NCBI RefSeq assembly: GCF_001426265.1
Contig: NZ_LMDG01000003.1
Coordinates: 62,442 to 126,441 of the forward strand
From: Rhizobium sp. Root1220
GTDB lineage: Bacteria; Pseudomonadota; Alphaproteobacteria; Rhizobiales; Rhizobiaceae
Reading direction: 5' to 3'
DNA: 64,000 bases
The notes beneath the pieces were generated by a model. It ran no database searches, was not told the origin of the DNA, and saw only the letters and a program-made list of their open reading frames with translations. Position 1 is the first letter of the stretch, and each line of letters begins with the position of its first letter. Made by a program: the position numbers and the translations under genes. This document shows positions 9,601 through 18,376 of this stretch, in pieces.

Positions 9601-10481
9601 ATATATTCTTCGATATCCGGATGGTCGATGTCGACCACGACCATCTTTGCCGCACGGCGTGTGGTGCCGCCCGACTTGATCGCGCCGGCAGCCCGGTCGC
9701 CGATCTTCAGGAAGCTCATCAGGCCGGAGGAACGGCCGCCGCCGGAAAGCTTTTCGCCTTCGCCACGGAGGTAGGAGAAGTTCGAGCCGGTGCCGGAGCC
9801 GTACTTGAAGAGGCGTGCTTCGCGGACCCACAGGTCCATGATGCCGCCTTCGTTGACGAGATCGTCTTCAACTGACTGGATAAAGCAGGCATGCGGCTGC
9901 GGATGTTCGTAGGCCGACTTCGACTTCGTCAGCTTGCCGGTGAAGGGGTCGACGTAGAAGTGGCCCTGGCCGGGGCCGTCGATGCCGTAAGCCCAGTGCA
10001 TGCCGGTGTTGAACCACTGCGGCGAGTTCGGGGCAACGCGCTGTGTGGCGAGCATATAGGCAAGCTCGTCGCGGAAAGCAGAGGCATCTTCCTCGGACGA
10101 AAAATAGCCGCCCTTCCAGCCCCAGTAGGTCCAGGTGCCGGCAAGACGGTCAAAGACCTGGCGCGCATCGGTTTCAGAACCGTACTGCTCTTCCTTGGGC
10201 AACGCTTTCAGCGCTGCCTCATCGGCAACCGAACGCCACAGGAAGGAAGGCACGTCGTTCTCTTCGACCTTCTTCAGCCGCGCCGGCACGCCCGCCTTGC
10301 GGAAATACTTCTGCGCCAGAATGTCGGCAGCAACCTGTGAAAACTGCGCAGGAACGTCGATGTTCTCGAGGCGGAATACGATCGACCCGTCCGGGTTCTT
10401 GATCTCGCTGGTCGCCTTGCGGAATTCGATAGCCGCGTAAGCGCCCTGATCTGCCTTCGTAAACCGGCGTTCTATGCGCAT
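6657..10481 (-). CDS. nrdJ: Adenosylcobalamin-dependent class II ribonucleotide reductase
   Basis: A 1274-residue NrdJ, the cytoplasmic vitamin B12-dependent enzyme that reduces ribonucleotides to deoxyribonucleotides without needing oxygen. The length is typical of the long rhizobial form. The N-terminal half reads as the reductase barrel. The last 30 residues hold a Cys-rich tail ([21 protein letters not shown]) of the kind used for thiol transfer or zinc binding. The ATG is followed by [12 protein letters not shown]. The gene stands alone with a leader of about 130 bases. NrdR boxes upstream indicate repression by NrdR when deoxynucleotides are plentiful. No cobalamin riboswitch was recognised. 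A long antisense reading frame across it (7860-9875) is a codon-bias shadow. Confidence 0.97.
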   Translation of the reverse strand: MRIERRFTKADQGAYAAIEFRKATSEIKNPDGSIVFRLENIDVPAQFSQVAADILAQKYFRKAGVPARLKKVEENDVPSFLWRSVADEAALKALPKEEQYGSETDARQVFDRLAGTWTYWGWKGGYFSSEEDASAFRDELAYMLATQRVAPNSPQWFNTGMHWAYGIDGPGQGHFYVDPFTGKLTKSKSAYEHPQPHACFIQSVEDDLVNEGGIMDLWVREARLFKYGSGTGSNFSYLRGEGEKLSGGGRSSGLMSFLKIGDRAAGAIKSGGTTRRAAKMVVVDIDHPDIEEYINWKVKEEQKVAALVTGSKVVAKHLKAIMKACVNCDGGDDGDCFDANKNPALKREIRAAKKDQVPENYIGRVIQFARQGYKDLEFKTYDTDWDSEAYLTVSGQNSNNSVSIKDDFLRAVENDGDWNLTARKDGKVMKTLKARDLWESISYAAWASADPGLHFNTTMNDWHTSPAAGPIRASNPCSEYMFLDDTACNLASLNLLQFKDAATKRIDIADYEHAVRLWTVVLEVSVMMAQFPSKQIAERSYEYRTIGLGYANIGGLLMSSGIPYDSDEARAIAGSLTAIMTGISYATSAEISSELGPFPMFKPNREAMLRVIRNHRRAAHGETSGYEGLSIKPVALIHSENPDQDLVAHAKSAWDKALELGEKHGYRNAQATVIAPTGTIGLVMDCDTTGIEPDFALVKFKKLAGGGYFKIINRAVPEAMRTLGYSESQIAEIEAYAVGHGNLNQAPAINPGSLKAKGFTDEKIEAVNGALKQAFDIKFVFNQWTLGTDFLKTTLKVSDEQLGDMSFNLLDHLGFSKKDIEAANVHVCGAMTLEGAPFLKNEHLAVFDCANPCGKIGKRYLSVDSHIRMMAAAQPFISGAISKTINMPNDATVDDCKSAYMLSWKLGLKANALYRDGSKLSQPLNASLIEDENDEDALDDLLQQPVAAQAVTITEKIIERVVERVTREREKLPNRRQGYTQKAAVGGHKVYLRTGEFGDGRIGEIFIDMHKEGAAFRAMMNNFAIAISLGLQYGVPLEEYVEAFTFTKFEPAGMVIGNDAIKNATSILDYVFRELAVSYLGRHDLAHVDTSDFSNTALGKGIQEGKTNLVSTGWTRGYKPTLVSGNERQAPGEPKGSATAAPARASSGATVTSFAGAAARRIEPTLAISTSEIVSFKREYEERAKELAEEIAEEVTEEIVSEGQQQATALFSDKAAADAASAKTEAKKLESERRARSIMQGYTGNICSECQNFTMVRNGTCEKCDTCGSTSGCS

Positions 10482-10613
10482 GTGCCTTAACCTCTAGCTC
10501 GCGCGCCCCATCCCCGTCGACCAAGGCGCAAGTTTCCACCTCCGGCAGCGCCGGTAGGGGCGCAGCCAGTTCTCTTTTCCGTACCGTCACAGGAGTGTCA
10601 TCCGGAGATGTTT

Positions 10614-10660
10614 ATCCTGTATCTTGTGGTGATGGTGGCTGCAAACACTAAATATAGTAT
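10614..10660. promoter_or_regulatory. Tandem NrdR boxes upstream of nrdJ
   Basis: ACACTAAATATAGTAT at 10645-10660 matches the NrdR palindrome ACACTATATATAGTGT at 14 of 16 positions. A weaker copy (10 of 16) starts 31 bases away at 10614. That spacing, about three helical turns, is the known arrangement for NrdR. The pair lies 133-180 bases upstream of the nrdJ start. Confidence 0.75.
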
Positions 10661-11072
10661 TAACAGCTTCTTATTGCCAGCCCCCGACATTATTTTTTGG
10701 TGGCCAAAAACCGCGCACAAAAACCCTCGTGGCGCTTGCCCATCATGGATGCAACGCCCTGATTCTACGCTCGATTTATGATAAGAACCGGGCTCGTTAT
10801 CTCCGGTCCAGCTGCCGCCGCAACATCGGACTCCATTAAGTTTCAAACAGGCGATTCCGTCAAGAGTTTGTTTTTAACGAAGCGTTCACCACAAGATGTT
10901 GTGGATCGGCCTGTGGAGAGTGGGGAAAAGAAAGTCATCTAGGAATTTCAATGGGTTGTGCCGACATTCATCCGCTAAGCGTCAAAAAGAGAAGAAAATC
11001 AACCACCGCGTTGTTTTGGCAATAGCTTTCAGTGCGCAAATAGGCAGGTCGATTCGTTGGAGCCGAACTGGC
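10661..11072. other. Intergenic region between nrdJ promoter and PDC-domain gene
   Basis: About 400 bases without a convincing gene. It contains the perfect inverted repeat CCACAA-GATG-TTGTGG at 10889-10904 and A/T-rich stretches. A 60-codon plus-strand frame at 10896 has no support and is not called. Confidence 0.5.
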
Positions 11073-11666
11073 TCATAACGCGTCGATTGCGATCGTCACG
11101 GTGGCTGTGCCGATGGGTTTTCCGCCGTCATCCTTGATCACGAAACTTGCCTGGGTTTCAAGCCGTTGCGTTTGATCGTCGCGCTCGGCCCGGTCGATGA
11201 ATATCTCGTTGGAGTGCTTTGCGAATGTTTTCAGAAACTTGTCTTCGTCACCCTGCCAGTAGTCGGCGGTCACTGTGCTCTGGCCGACATTGAGACCGTG
11301 TCGATCGGTCACGAAAAGTTCGACGATCGCGCCCTGCGAATCATCTTGCCGCGATTTGAGGTACAGCGAGACCGGCTTGGCGAGGAGACGTCTCATCATC
11401 TGCCCCTGGCCGGACTGCGCCTCCGCGCGATAGGTGTCGTCCAGTACCCGTATGTCCATCTCACTGACATTGCCGAACTTGACGTTCTGGTCTTCTATCG
11501 ACCTGCGGACGAGAGGCGTGTCGACCATCGGCTTCACGAGTTTGTCGACATACGCCCGCACGACCGCCACATACGCAGGCTCCGCCGCGCCCGCGGAAGG
11601 GAATAGGCAGAGCCACAGCCCAAATGCCGCTATTGTGCCGCCATGCCCCAAACGCATCATAGTCAT
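11073..11666 (-). CDS. Periplasmic PDC/Cache-like sensor domain protein
   Basis: A 197-residue secreted protein consisting of a signal peptide and one PDC-type (Cache-like) ligand-binding domain, with no attached kinase or cyclase. The peptide has a hydrophobic core around TIAAFGLWLCLFPSAGAA, with likely cleavage after AGAA. The signature region VTDRHGLNVGQST ... DYWQGDE is typical of PDC folds. Such lone domains are presumed to bind small ligands in the periplasm; the ligand is unknown. The start chosen is the first Met before the signal peptide; two Met codons 2 and 3 codons later are alternatives. Lying 188 bases downstream of gpt on the same strand, it may have its own promoter; a perfect palindrome ACAATTT-A-AAATTGT sits at 11808-11822. 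Confidence 0.75.
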   Translation of the reverse strand: MTMMRLGHGGTIAAFGLWLCLFPSAGAAEPAYVAVVRAYVDKLVKPMVDTPLVRRSIEDQNVKFGNVSEMDIRVLDDTYRAEAQSGQGQMMRRLLAKPVSLYLKSRQDDSQGAIVELFVTDRHGLNVGQSTVTADYWQGDEDKFLKTFAKHSNEIFIDRAERDDQTQRLETQASFVIKDDGGKPIGTATVTIAIDAL

Positions 11667-11854
11667 TCCAACATCGCGCCCGCGATTGTGCCCTGGCGTG
11701 GCAGCCGTTCGGACGCAGTCGATGCCAGCCAGACTGCTCTGCCAGAATAAGGCTTCAGGCAGAAGCCCGACAGCGAATTCCCTGGGTTTAGTTAAACAAA
11801 GATTTTCACAATTTAAAATTGTCGTCGCGGCGACGATTCGCCGAGCCGGTCCGT

Positions 11855-12352
11855 TCAGCCGCGTCCACCCTTGGCGATTGGCTCCTGGTAGGTGAAACCC
11901 ATGTCCCATGGAAAATAGATCCAGGTGTCCTGGCTGACCTCGGTGACAAAAGTGTCGATCGTCGGAACGCCCTGCGGCTTGGCGTAGACGCATGCGAAAT
12001 GCGCCTTCGGCAGCATCGTGCGCACTTCGGAGGCCGTCTTGCCCGTATCGGTCAGGTCATCGACAACCAGAACGGCTTCGCCGCCGTCAACCATCAGTTC
12101 GGCTGCGATGCCCTTCAGGAGCATCATGTCGCCCTGATTTGCGTAGTCGTGGTAGGAAGCGATGCAAACCGTTTCGATCATTCGGATATTCAACTCGCGT
12201 GAAATGATCGCAGCAGGCACCAGGCCGCCGCGTGTGATGCAAACGATCGCCTTGAAATCGCGCTTGAGGCCGGCCAGCCGCCAGGCGAGCGCGCGCGCAT
12301 CACGGTGGAATTGATCCCAGGATACGGGAAAGGCTTTATCTGGAAGGGACAT
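11855..12352 (-). CDS. gpt: Xanthine phosphoribosyltransferase
   Basis: A 165-residue purine salvage enzyme that converts xanthine or guanine plus PRPP into the nucleotide. The PRPP-binding loop [13 protein letters not shown] is clear, as is the TRGGLVPA segment earlier. The length fits Gpt-type enzymes (E. coli Gpt has 152). The ATG precedes [13 protein letters not shown]; a longer in-frame extension upstream is Pro/Arg-rich and is rejected. Isolated from other purine genes; the neighbour on the right is a stress protein. Confidence 0.93.
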   Translation of the reverse strand: MSLPDKAFPVSWDQFHRDARALAWRLAGLKRDFKAIVCITRGGLVPAAIISRELNIRMIETVCIASYHDYANQGDMMLLKGIAAELMVDGGEAVLVVDDLTDTGKTASEVRTMLPKAHFACVYAKPQGVPTIDTFVTEVSQDTWIYFPWDMGFTYQEPIAKGGRG

Positions 12353-12525
12353 CGTTTGCTCCGCGGCAGGAAATTGTGACGCGCCGTTTGCTGGCGGCCG
12401 GACAGGCATCGGCGGAACGCAAATCGCGCAGCCGGAACTGCGCGAGAGGAGGACCGAGCCGTAGCCAGCCACTGGTCGCCGCAATTAGCGGAATTTGGGC
12501 CGAAAACGCAAGCCCCTCGCCATCC

Positions 12526-13374
12526 TTATCGCGACAGCAGCGTCAATGCCGTCATGGACTGCAACAGCGACTTCGTCGTGCCGCCGAAAATCATCTGCCA
12601 CAAGCGCGAATGCGTGTAAGCCCCCATTACCAGCAAGTCGATGCTGCTGTCGGACAGGCGGTTCTCGATGACCGCGGAAATGTTCCTGTCGGTGGTCGTA
12701 GCGGTGGCGAGCGTGGCCTTAACACCGTGGCGGGCGAGTGTGGCGGCAATATCGGCTCCCGCAACGGCTGCCGATTGCAGCGCATTGTCGACGGGGTCGA
12801 CGGAAAATACTTCGACCTCGTCCGCTGCCTGCAATATCGGCAAAGCATCGAAGGTCGCACGCGCGGCCTCTTTTGAGCCGTTCCAGGCGACCAGCACGCG
12901 CTTAATCGGTTTCGGCTGGCGCAGTATGAAGGGGATGAGCAGGACGGGCCTGCCGCTTTCGAAGAGGAAATTGTCAACATCGACGTGGCTGTCCGAGGGC
13001 CTTGCCGGATCAGCCTGCGAGGCAATGAGAAGGTCGGCGCTGCGAGCGCTTTCGATCAGCGGCGCTGAGCCGTAGCCAGCTGAGGAGGAAAAGCTGCGCC
13101 ACTCGAAGGAAATTCCCTCTGTCTGCGCCTTCCTGCGGAAGATGCGCTCGACCTCCACCGTCTCCGCGTGCGCCATGTCCTGCAACGCCTGGACAGCGAC
13201 CGGATCCGGAATTTCCATCGGCGCCACGAGGGGGACGACTGCGACTGTTTCTGCATGAAGTCCAATGACGTGGGCATTGTTCTGAGCAGCGATGGCAAAG
13301 GCAAAATCGGAAACGGCAGTGCAGTTATCGGCGGTATCAAGAATGGCAAGTATGGTCTTGAAAGACATAATCAT
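12526..13374 (-). CDS. Universal stress protein with two UspA domains
   Basis: A 282-residue cytoplasmic protein made of two UspA folds in tandem. The first runs from KTILAILDT. The second starts at IKRVLVAWNGSKEA and ends with a nucleotide-binding loop MGAYTHSRLWQMIFGGTTKS. Tandem UspA proteins bind ATP or small ligands and help in stress survival; the exact job is unknown. The first ATG (MIM) and the one two codons later are both possible. It is transcribed alone, 120 bases from the next gene. Confidence 0.9.
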   Translation of the reverse strand: MIMSFKTILAILDTADNCTAVSDFAFAIAAQNNAHVIGLHAETVAVVPLVAPMEIPDPVAVQALQDMAHAETVEVERIFRRKAQTEGISFEWRSFSSSAGYGSAPLIESARSADLLIASQADPARPSDSHVDVDNFLFESGRPVLLIPFILRQPKPIKRVLVAWNGSKEAARATFDALPILQAADEVEVFSVDPVDNALQSAAVAGADIAATLARHGVKATLATATTTDRNISAVIENRLSDSSIDLLVMGAYTHSRLWQMIFGGTTKSLLQSMTALTLLSR

Positions 13375-13494
13375 TTCTCCTTGCGCGGATGAAATCAGCT
13401 TGCGCGGGACAAAGAATGCGCCAGTGCCAGCGCAGGTTCCTTGACGCAGATCATAAGACGGCCTGGCGTAAGATAAATGTCGCTGGGCTTCGGC

Positions 13495-14256
13495 TTAACG
13501 ATTCTTGGCGGTCTCCTTTTCTCTGCGGATGGTTTCTATCATTTCCCGGACAAGCACGGCTGCAGCATCGACGGCCTCCCGGGACCGGCCGCGGACGACG
13601 ATTTCGGTCGAGAAGACCTGGTCGACGTAGCGTGGATAGGAGCCGATGCTCGTCTCCGGGTGCTCTTTCTGAATTGCCGCGAGCGGTGTTCCGATATCGC
13701 CCTCGCCGAAGGGGCAGGAGATTGCCACCGAGAGTACGGGCGTGCCGGTTCGGAGGGTCGGAATGACGGCATCGACCATCGCCTGAAAAACCTGGGGCAC
13801 ACCTGCCATGACGTGGACATTGCCGATCACGAACCCGGGCGCCGTGGAGACCTTGTTGGGAATAAGGGCTGCGCCCTCCGGCATTCGGGCCATCCGCTTG
13901 CGGGCGTCGGTGAAATCCATCTCGCGACGCTGGTACATCTCGCCTAGCAAGGTCATGGCATCGGCGTTGTATTCGCAGGGACGATCGAAGGCTTTCGAAA
14001 CCGCGTCGGCAGTGATGTCGTCATGCGTCGGGCCGATGCCACCCGAGGTAAAGATGTAGTCGTACTTGGCGCGCAATGCATTTAGGGCTTCGACGATAGC
14101 ATTCTCTTCGTCGCCGACGATGCGTACCTCCTTGAGGTCGATAGCCGCTAAAAGCAGCATGTCGGCGAGGTGGCCGATATTCTTGTCCTTGGTGCGGCCG
14201 GAAAGAAGCTCGTCGCCAATTGCAAGCATGGCCGCCGTCACAATCTGTTGGGTCAT
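13495..14256 (-). CDS. MoCF/CinA N-terminal domain protein (competence-damage family)
   Basis: A 253-residue protein matching the molybdopterin-binding (MoCF) domain of CinA: IGDELLSGRTKDKN near the start and FTSGGIGPTHDD around residue 70. It lacks the C-terminal nicotinamide-nucleotide amidase domain of full-length CinA, as is usual for this alphaproteobacterial subfamily. Members have been linked to ADP-ribose pyrophosphatase activity, but the role of short forms is uncertain. Divergent from wrbA with about 300 bases between. Confidence 0.88.
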   Translation of the reverse strand: MTQQIVTAAMLAIGDELLSGRTKDKNIGHLADMLLLAAIDLKEVRIVGDEENAIVEALNALRAKYDYIFTSGGIGPTHDDITADAVSKAFDRPCEYNADAMTLLGEMYQRREMDFTDARKRMARMPEGAALIPNKVSTAPGFVIGNVHVMAGVPQVFQAMVDAVIPTLRTGTPVLSVAISCPFGEGDIGTPLAAIQKEHPETSIGSYPRYVDQVFSTEIVVRGRSREAVDAAAVLVREMIETIRREKETAKNR

Positions 14257-14364
14257 TTGGGAGGTCTCTGTCTTCCTGTTCGCTCGTCTTGGAACTTATA
14301 CCAAATAGGACAGACGGGAAGTCCATGCAGTGGTCTACGGAAAAGTGAATGCAAGCGGAAAATC

Positions 14365-14381
14365 GTTCACTGTGAATGAAC
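14365..14381. promoter_or_regulatory. Palindrome in the cinA-like/wrbA intergenic region
   Basis: GTTCACTGTGAATGAAC carries two nested inverted repeats (GTTCA-N7-TGAAC and TTCAC-T-GTGAA). A half copy, GTGAATG, occurs about 20 bases upstream. This looks like a repressor operator for wrbA, but no regulator gene is adjacent. Confidence 0.4.
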
Positions 14382-14553
14382 AGTCCGTTTCCGCGGCAAT
14401 GGCTGGCTGCATACGTCTCCGTCGGCTAGCGTAGTGGTTAGACGCACCATGCGTTACGAGGCATTCTTTATGATATCCGAGTTTATCAAACGGATTCTAT
14501 CCGGCGCGCCGAAGACGGCGCCGGCCGCACCACAGAAAAGGGAAACTGCGAAA

Positions 14554-15150
14554 ATGGCTAAGGTTCTGGTACTCTACTATTCGTCCTACGGTCACATCGA
14601 GACCATGGCATATGCTGTCGCCGAAGGCGCAAAATCGACCGGCGCGGACGTCGTTGTCAAGCGCGTGCCGGAGCTGGTTCCGGAGGACGTCGCCAAGGCT
14701 TCGCACTTCAAGGTGGATCAGGCAGCCCCGGTCGCTACGCCGGACGAACTGGCAGAATACGATGCGATCATCGTTGGTGCGGGCACGCGCTTCGGCACGG
14801 TCGCCTCGCAGATGCGCAACTTCTGGGATCAGACCGGTGGTCTCTGGTTCGCGGGCAAGCTTGTCGGCAAGGTCGGCTCGGTGTTCACGTCGTCCGCTAC
14901 GCAGCACGGTGGGCAGGAATCGACCATTCTCGGCTTCATTCCGACCTTTCTGCATCAGGGTATGGTCGTTGCCGGTCTTCCCTATGCGTTCCAGGGCCAG
15001 ATGGGTGTTGACGAAATCAAGGGTGGCTCGCCCTACGGCGCGTCCACGATCACCGACGGCGACGGCTCGCGCCAACCTTCCGCAGTCGAGCTGGAAGCTG
15101 CCAAGTATCAAGGAGCACATGTCGCCAAGATTGCTGCAAAGCTAGCCTAA
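14554..15150 (+). CDS. wrbA: NAD(P)H:quinone oxidoreductase WrbA
   Basis: A 198-residue flavodoxin-like enzyme that reduces quinones by two electrons and limits redox cycling. The FMN-binding loop [12 protein letters not shown] follows the start. The segments [20 protein letters not shown] and [10 protein letters not shown] are family signatures. The ATG at 14554 gives the usual family length. The frame is open upstream, and an ATG at 14470 with GAGG nine bases before it would add 28 residues. The upstream palindrome may control it, and a hairpin terminator follows. Confidence 0.95.
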   Translation: MAKVLVLYYSSYGHIETMAYAVAEGAKSTGADVVVKRVPELVPEDVAKASHFKVDQAAPVATPDELAEYDAIIVGAGTRFGTVASQMRNFWDQTGGLWFAGKLVGKVGSVFTSSATQHGGQESTILGFIPTFLHQGMVVAGLPYAFQGQMGVDEIKGGSPYGASTITDGDGSRQPSAVELEAAKYQGAHVAKIAAKLA

Positions 15151-15174
15151 GCGACGACTTCTGCACGAGTTTCC

Positions 15175-15210
15175 GGAGCGCGGTCCTGTGGCCGCGCTTC
15201 TTCGTTTTTC
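15175..15210 (+). terminator. Rho-independent terminator after wrbA
   Basis: GAGCGCGG pairs with CCGCGCTT around an eight-base loop, followed by TTCGTTTTT. It lies 25 bases after the wrbA stop. Confidence 0.7.
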
Positions 15211-15243
15211 CCATCTGCATCGGTTGCTTTGGTGCGCTCAGCC

Positions 15244-15372
15244 CTAAACGCCCTGAAGCCTGGCATAAAACACAAGCGGAATGCCGAAAATCGCAAGTGC
15301 GATCATCAATGCGGTGCCGGTTCGAAACAGCTTTAGGCGCCGCGAGCGTGCACCGTCCCAATCGTAAACCAT
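15244..15372 (-). CDS. Small single-pass membrane protein (42 residues)
   Basis: Not an annotated family that I can name. The frame starts ATG GTT TAC GAT TGG and has GGGAG nine bases upstream. A basic N-terminal part (DGARSRRLKLFR) is followed by one hydrophobic segment (TALMIALAIFGIPLVFY) and a short tail ending in ARLQGV. The positive-inside pattern predicts the N-terminus in the cytoplasm. Rhizobial genomes often carry such a small protein, but its function is unknown. It faces wrbA convergently. Confidence 0.65.
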   Translation of the reverse strand: MVYDWDGARSRRLKLFRTGTALMIALAIFGIPLVFYARLQGV

Positions 15373-15408
15373 CGGCTTACTCCCACAAGACAAGCTTTAC
15401 CAACTGCG

Positions 15409-15431
15409 CGCCGCCCAACCGCGGCGTTTTT
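15409..15431 (+). terminator. Possible Rho-independent terminator
   Basis: CGCCGC and GCGGCG form a stem with a seven-base loop, followed by five T. There is no plus-strand gene directly before it, so it may be spurious or a backup for wrbA. Confidence 0.3.
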
Positions 15432-15577
15432 GACGGGCGCATAGAAGCATATTCAAAGATGATAATAAAGGGAGATTGTCCCGGGGGTCGGTGTCGCATC
15501 ATTGCAAGCGCGTCGGACCACGGTTCGCTATCGACTGGATTGACCGCCCTCGAATATCTCTTGTAGAAGGCTCGCGA

Positions 15578-15662
15578 GCGGGCGTGGAGAAATTGGTAAA
15601 CTCAAGGCACTTAAAATGCCTCGGCCTCGGCCTTGCGGGTTCAAGCCCCGCCGCCCGCACCA
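15578..15662 (+). tRNA. tRNA-Leu (anticodon UAA)
   Basis: The acceptor stem GCGGGCG/CGCCCGC, the anticodon loop CTTAAAA with TAA, a long variable arm and the T-loop GGTTCAAGCC are all present. The encoded 3' CCA ends at 15662. The length of 85 fits a class II tRNA. Confidence 0.95.
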
Positions 15663-15932
15663 TTTCAAGCATATTGAACGCACCACGTTTTGATCCGCAG
15701 CCGATCTCACCTCGCTTCCGTCTCACCACTTAGCCAGGCCAGGACATGCCGTCGGGCTCAAGGGCCGGATGCTACATCTGCTTACAAAATGCCACCCGCG
15801 CCGACACACCGCCGATACACGCGGTTGATTGAATTGCACTTGTAGCAGCCAGCGAGACCGGGTCGGCTTTGGCAGCGCCGCTTTTCGACAAATCGGGAAT
15901 CGGCAGACCAGCCAACACGCAGGACGGTCGAC

Positions 15933-15951
15933 CCTCATGACATTCATGAGG
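15933..15951. promoter_or_regulatory. Perfect 19-bp palindrome upstream of the cupin gene
   Basis: CCTCATGA-CAT-TCATGAGG has 8-base arms, 47 bases before the cupin start. It looks like a dimeric repressor operator. The rest of the 335 bases between tRNA-Leu and the cupin gene holds nothing I recognise. Confidence 0.5.
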
Positions 15952-15997
15952 CGGTTTTCAAATCCGACCCTTGTCGGTCTAACGGAGGAAAAGTGAT

Positions 15998-16399
15998 ATG
16001 AACATGAAACGAATGATGGCAGCAGCCGTGCTCGCCACGGCCATCTCGCTTTCGCTGCAGCCTGTGTACGCGCAGCAACCACAGCTCCACCGCACGGATC
16101 TTGTCAAAAGTGACATAAGCGCCCCGGGACACGAGGCTGTGCAGGTGCGCGTCGACTTCGACCCTGGCGCGGTCTCGATCAAGCATCGGCACCCCGGCGA
16201 GGAGATCGCTTACGTCCTTGAGGGCACGATCGAGTACCAGCTCGAAGGCAAAAAGCCGGTCGCGCTCAAGGCCGGCGATTCCTTGTTCATTCCGGACGGC
16301 GTCGCTCATCTGGCAAGGAACGTCGGTGATGGCAAGGCATCCGAGCTTGCCACCTATGTGGTTAGAAAAGGGGCGACGCTGGTTGAGCCAGCCGAATAG
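15998..16399 (+). CDS. Secreted small cupin-domain protein
   Basis: A 133-residue protein with a signal peptide (core AAAVLATAISLSL, cleavage likely after VYA) and one cupin barrel. The metal-binding motif appears as IKHRHPGEEIAYVLEG, and the second cupin motif as AGDSLFIPDGVAHLARN. Small periplasmic cupins of this type are of unknown substrate. GGAGG precedes the ATG. It lies 26 bases before an exported epoxide hydrolase-like gene, so the two probably form an operon controlled by the palindrome upstream. Confidence 0.88.
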   Translation: MNMKRMMAAAVLATAISLSLQPVYAQQPQLHRTDLVKSDISAPGHEAVQVRVDFDPGAVSIKHRHPGEEIAYVLEGTIEYQLEGKKPVALKAGDSLFIPDGVAHLARNVGDGKASELATYVVRKGATLVEPAE

Positions 16400-16425
16400 C
16401 CGTTGAGAACCGGGGAGGTGTGAAA

Positions 16426-17724
16426 ATGACAACGCGACAGATCGACAGAACTTCGAAACTCACGCGCCGGGCACTGCTTCTCGGTGGAGCGGTAGCCGCG
16501 GCGCTGCCTGTGATCAAGCCGACTTTGGCTGCCGCTTCGCAGGCGCCGACCGCCGATGTCCGGCCATTTCGCGTCGCCATACCACAGGAAGCGCTCGACG
16601 ATCTCCATCGCCGTCTTGTTCTGACGCGATTTCCCGAGCAAGAGACAGTGAGGGATCGTTCTCAGGGTGTGCAACTCACACGGCTACGGCGACTGGTGAC
16701 GCGGTGGGCAAATGGCTACGACTGGCGCAAGGCCGAGGCGAAGCTAAACGCGTTGCCCCAGTTTATGACGAACATCGATGGACTGGATATTCATTTTATC
16801 CATGTCAGATCACGCCACCCGAACGCCATGCCGCTGGTCATGACGCACGGCTGGCCAGGTTCAATTTTCGAGTTTGTCATCGTCGGCCCGCTTACCGACC
16901 CCACGGCTTACGGGGGAAGCCCTAATGACGCCTTTGATCTCGTGCTTCCATCAATTCCGGGATTCGGCTTTTCTGAAAAGCCACAGGGCACAGGCTGGAA
17001 CCCGGACCGCATCGGCCGTGCCTGGGACACACTTATGAAGCGTCTGGGCTACGAATCCTATGTTTCCCAAGGCGGGGATTGGGGTGCGATCATTTCTGAC
17101 GCCATGGCGCGACAAGCGCCGGCCAGTCTTCTGGGCATTCACGTGAACCGGATCGAGCGTGCGACAACAGTTCCGCCGGAAGTCGCCAAGGCATTGAAGA
17201 GCGGTGAACCGGCGCCACCAAGCCTGAGCAGCCAGGAGAAGGCGGTGTTCGACCAGATAAGGGAGTTCCTGAACCAAGGGTTCGGATATGCGGCGATCAT
17301 GGGAACCCGGCCGCAGACAATCGGCTACGGCCTGAGCGACTCACCGACGGGATTGGCGGCGTGGCTGTACGACAAGTTGGCTGACTGGGTCTTTACACGC
17401 GGCGACCCCGAGGCATCGATCCCCGAAGACGATATCCTCGACAACATCACACTGTATTGGCTTACCGAGTCAGCCACGTCCAGTGCCCGGATATATTGGG
17501 AAAACACTGCCCACGCAGTGAAGCTCATTCCGATCACGATCCCGGCGGCAGTGACAATTTTCCCGGGAGAGGTCTACAGGCCTCCCAGAGGCTGGGTGGA
17601 ACGCGCTTACAGCAATCTGATCTACTACAACGAGGTTGATGAAGGCGGGCATTTCGCGGCGTGGGAGCAGGCCGACCTGTTCTGTGCCGAGGTGCGCTGT
17701 GCCTTCCGTCCTCTCAGGGCGTGA
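16426..17724 (+). CDS. Tat-exported epoxide hydrolase family protein
   Basis: A 432-residue alpha/beta hydrolase of the epoxide hydrolase N-terminal type. A twin-arginine leader (LTRRALLLGGAVAAALP) suggests export folded to the periplasm. The N-terminal cap region (RPFRVAIPQEALDDLHRRL) is typical. Then come the oxyanion motif HGWPGS and the nucleophile Asp in GGDWGA. A late His in EGGHFAAWEQ completes the triad. GGAGG eight bases upstream fixes the ATG at 16426; GTG at 16420 is an alternative. Substrate unknown. It is coupled with the upstream cupin. Confidence 0.9.
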   Translation: MTTRQIDRTSKLTRRALLLGGAVAAALPVIKPTLAAASQAPTADVRPFRVAIPQEALDDLHRRLVLTRFPEQETVRDRSQGVQLTRLRRLVTRWANGYDWRKAEAKLNALPQFMTNIDGLDIHFIHVRSRHPNAMPLVMTHGWPGSIFEFVIVGPLTDPTAYGGSPNDAFDLVLPSIPGFGFSEKPQGTGWNPDRIGRAWDTLMKRLGYESYVSQGGDWGAIISDAMARQAPASLLGIHVNRIERATTVPPEVAKALKSGEPAPPSLSSQEKAVFDQIREFLNQGFGYAAIMGTRPQTIGYGLSDSPTGLAAWLYDKLADWVFTRGDPEASIPEDDILDNITLYWLTESATSSARIYWENTAHAVKLIPITIPAAVTIFPGEVYRPPRGWVERAYSNLIYYNEVDEGGHFAAWEQADLFCAEVRCAFRPLRA

Positions 17725-17844
17725 ACACTGAAGCTTTGGCCAGTTCCGGACCGTGGTCCGAAACGTTACCGGCAGCTGCGCGGCTGAGCCGATCACACCT
17801 CAATCACCGAGCACTCCTTGACGTGCCGGGGTAGCTTACAGGTG

Positions 17845-18198
17845 CTATCGCTCGAGCTTCGGCAGGACGACCTTGTTGAATATGCAGCCAGCAATGCCCC
17901 CGAGGGATGCACCGATCGCCTTCACGAGCGCGTCGTGAAAACGTGGATGCCGGGTCGGTGACAGATACTGCAGGTATTCGATCGCGATTGCGCCAACGAT
18001 GAGAGACAATATGACCGTTAGCCAGCGCCTCGGGTAGGCGAGCGAAAAAGCAACCCCGACGGCGACATAGGCAAGTACACGGTCGAGATTGACCGAGGTA
18101 ACGGTGTGCGGTCGCATTCCGATCGGCGAGACGGTCATGAAAACGAGCCCGGCAAGCAGAAACCATGCGATCGGTTTGGCGAATTTGCTTGTGTTCAT
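17845..18198 (-). CDS. VanZ-like family membrane protein
   Basis: A 117-residue protein with about four hydrophobic segments and the VanZ-like pattern: an early Pro/Arg loop, an acidic residue in IEYLQYLSP and the conserved RHPRFHDALVKAIGASLGG end region. VanZ-like proteins are inner membrane proteins of unclear function. It is transcribed alone, facing the epoxide hydrolase gene, with 120 bases between. Confidence 0.8.
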   Translation of the reverse strand: MNTSKFAKPIAWFLLAGLVFMTVSPIGMRPHTVTSVNLDRVLAYVAVGVAFSLAYPRRWLTVILSLIVGAIAIEYLQYLSPTRHPRFHDALVKAIGASLGGIAGCIFNKVVLPKLER

Positions 18199-18376
18199 CG
18201 TACGATGGTAGCGTTGGCGTTCAAAAATTGACAGCGCCCGACGATATTATCGCCAGAGGTCGCCGACTAACTTGAGAAAAAGCGTTCCGCGGTCGAACCA
18301 TATGCTTCACGAATGGGCTTCTTTCCCTTTCGCGCCTATGCCATAGCGGAAGTGCAACAGGAGTGGACGAACGACC

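Noticed and set aside
7860..9875. 671-codon open frame antisense to nrdJ
   Set aside because: It is the shadow of codon bias in a long high-GC gene; no ribosome binding site or domain.
10482..10645. Cobalamin riboswitch before nrdJ
   Set aside because: The B12-box and core helices could not be found in the 5' leader; only NrdR boxes are supported.
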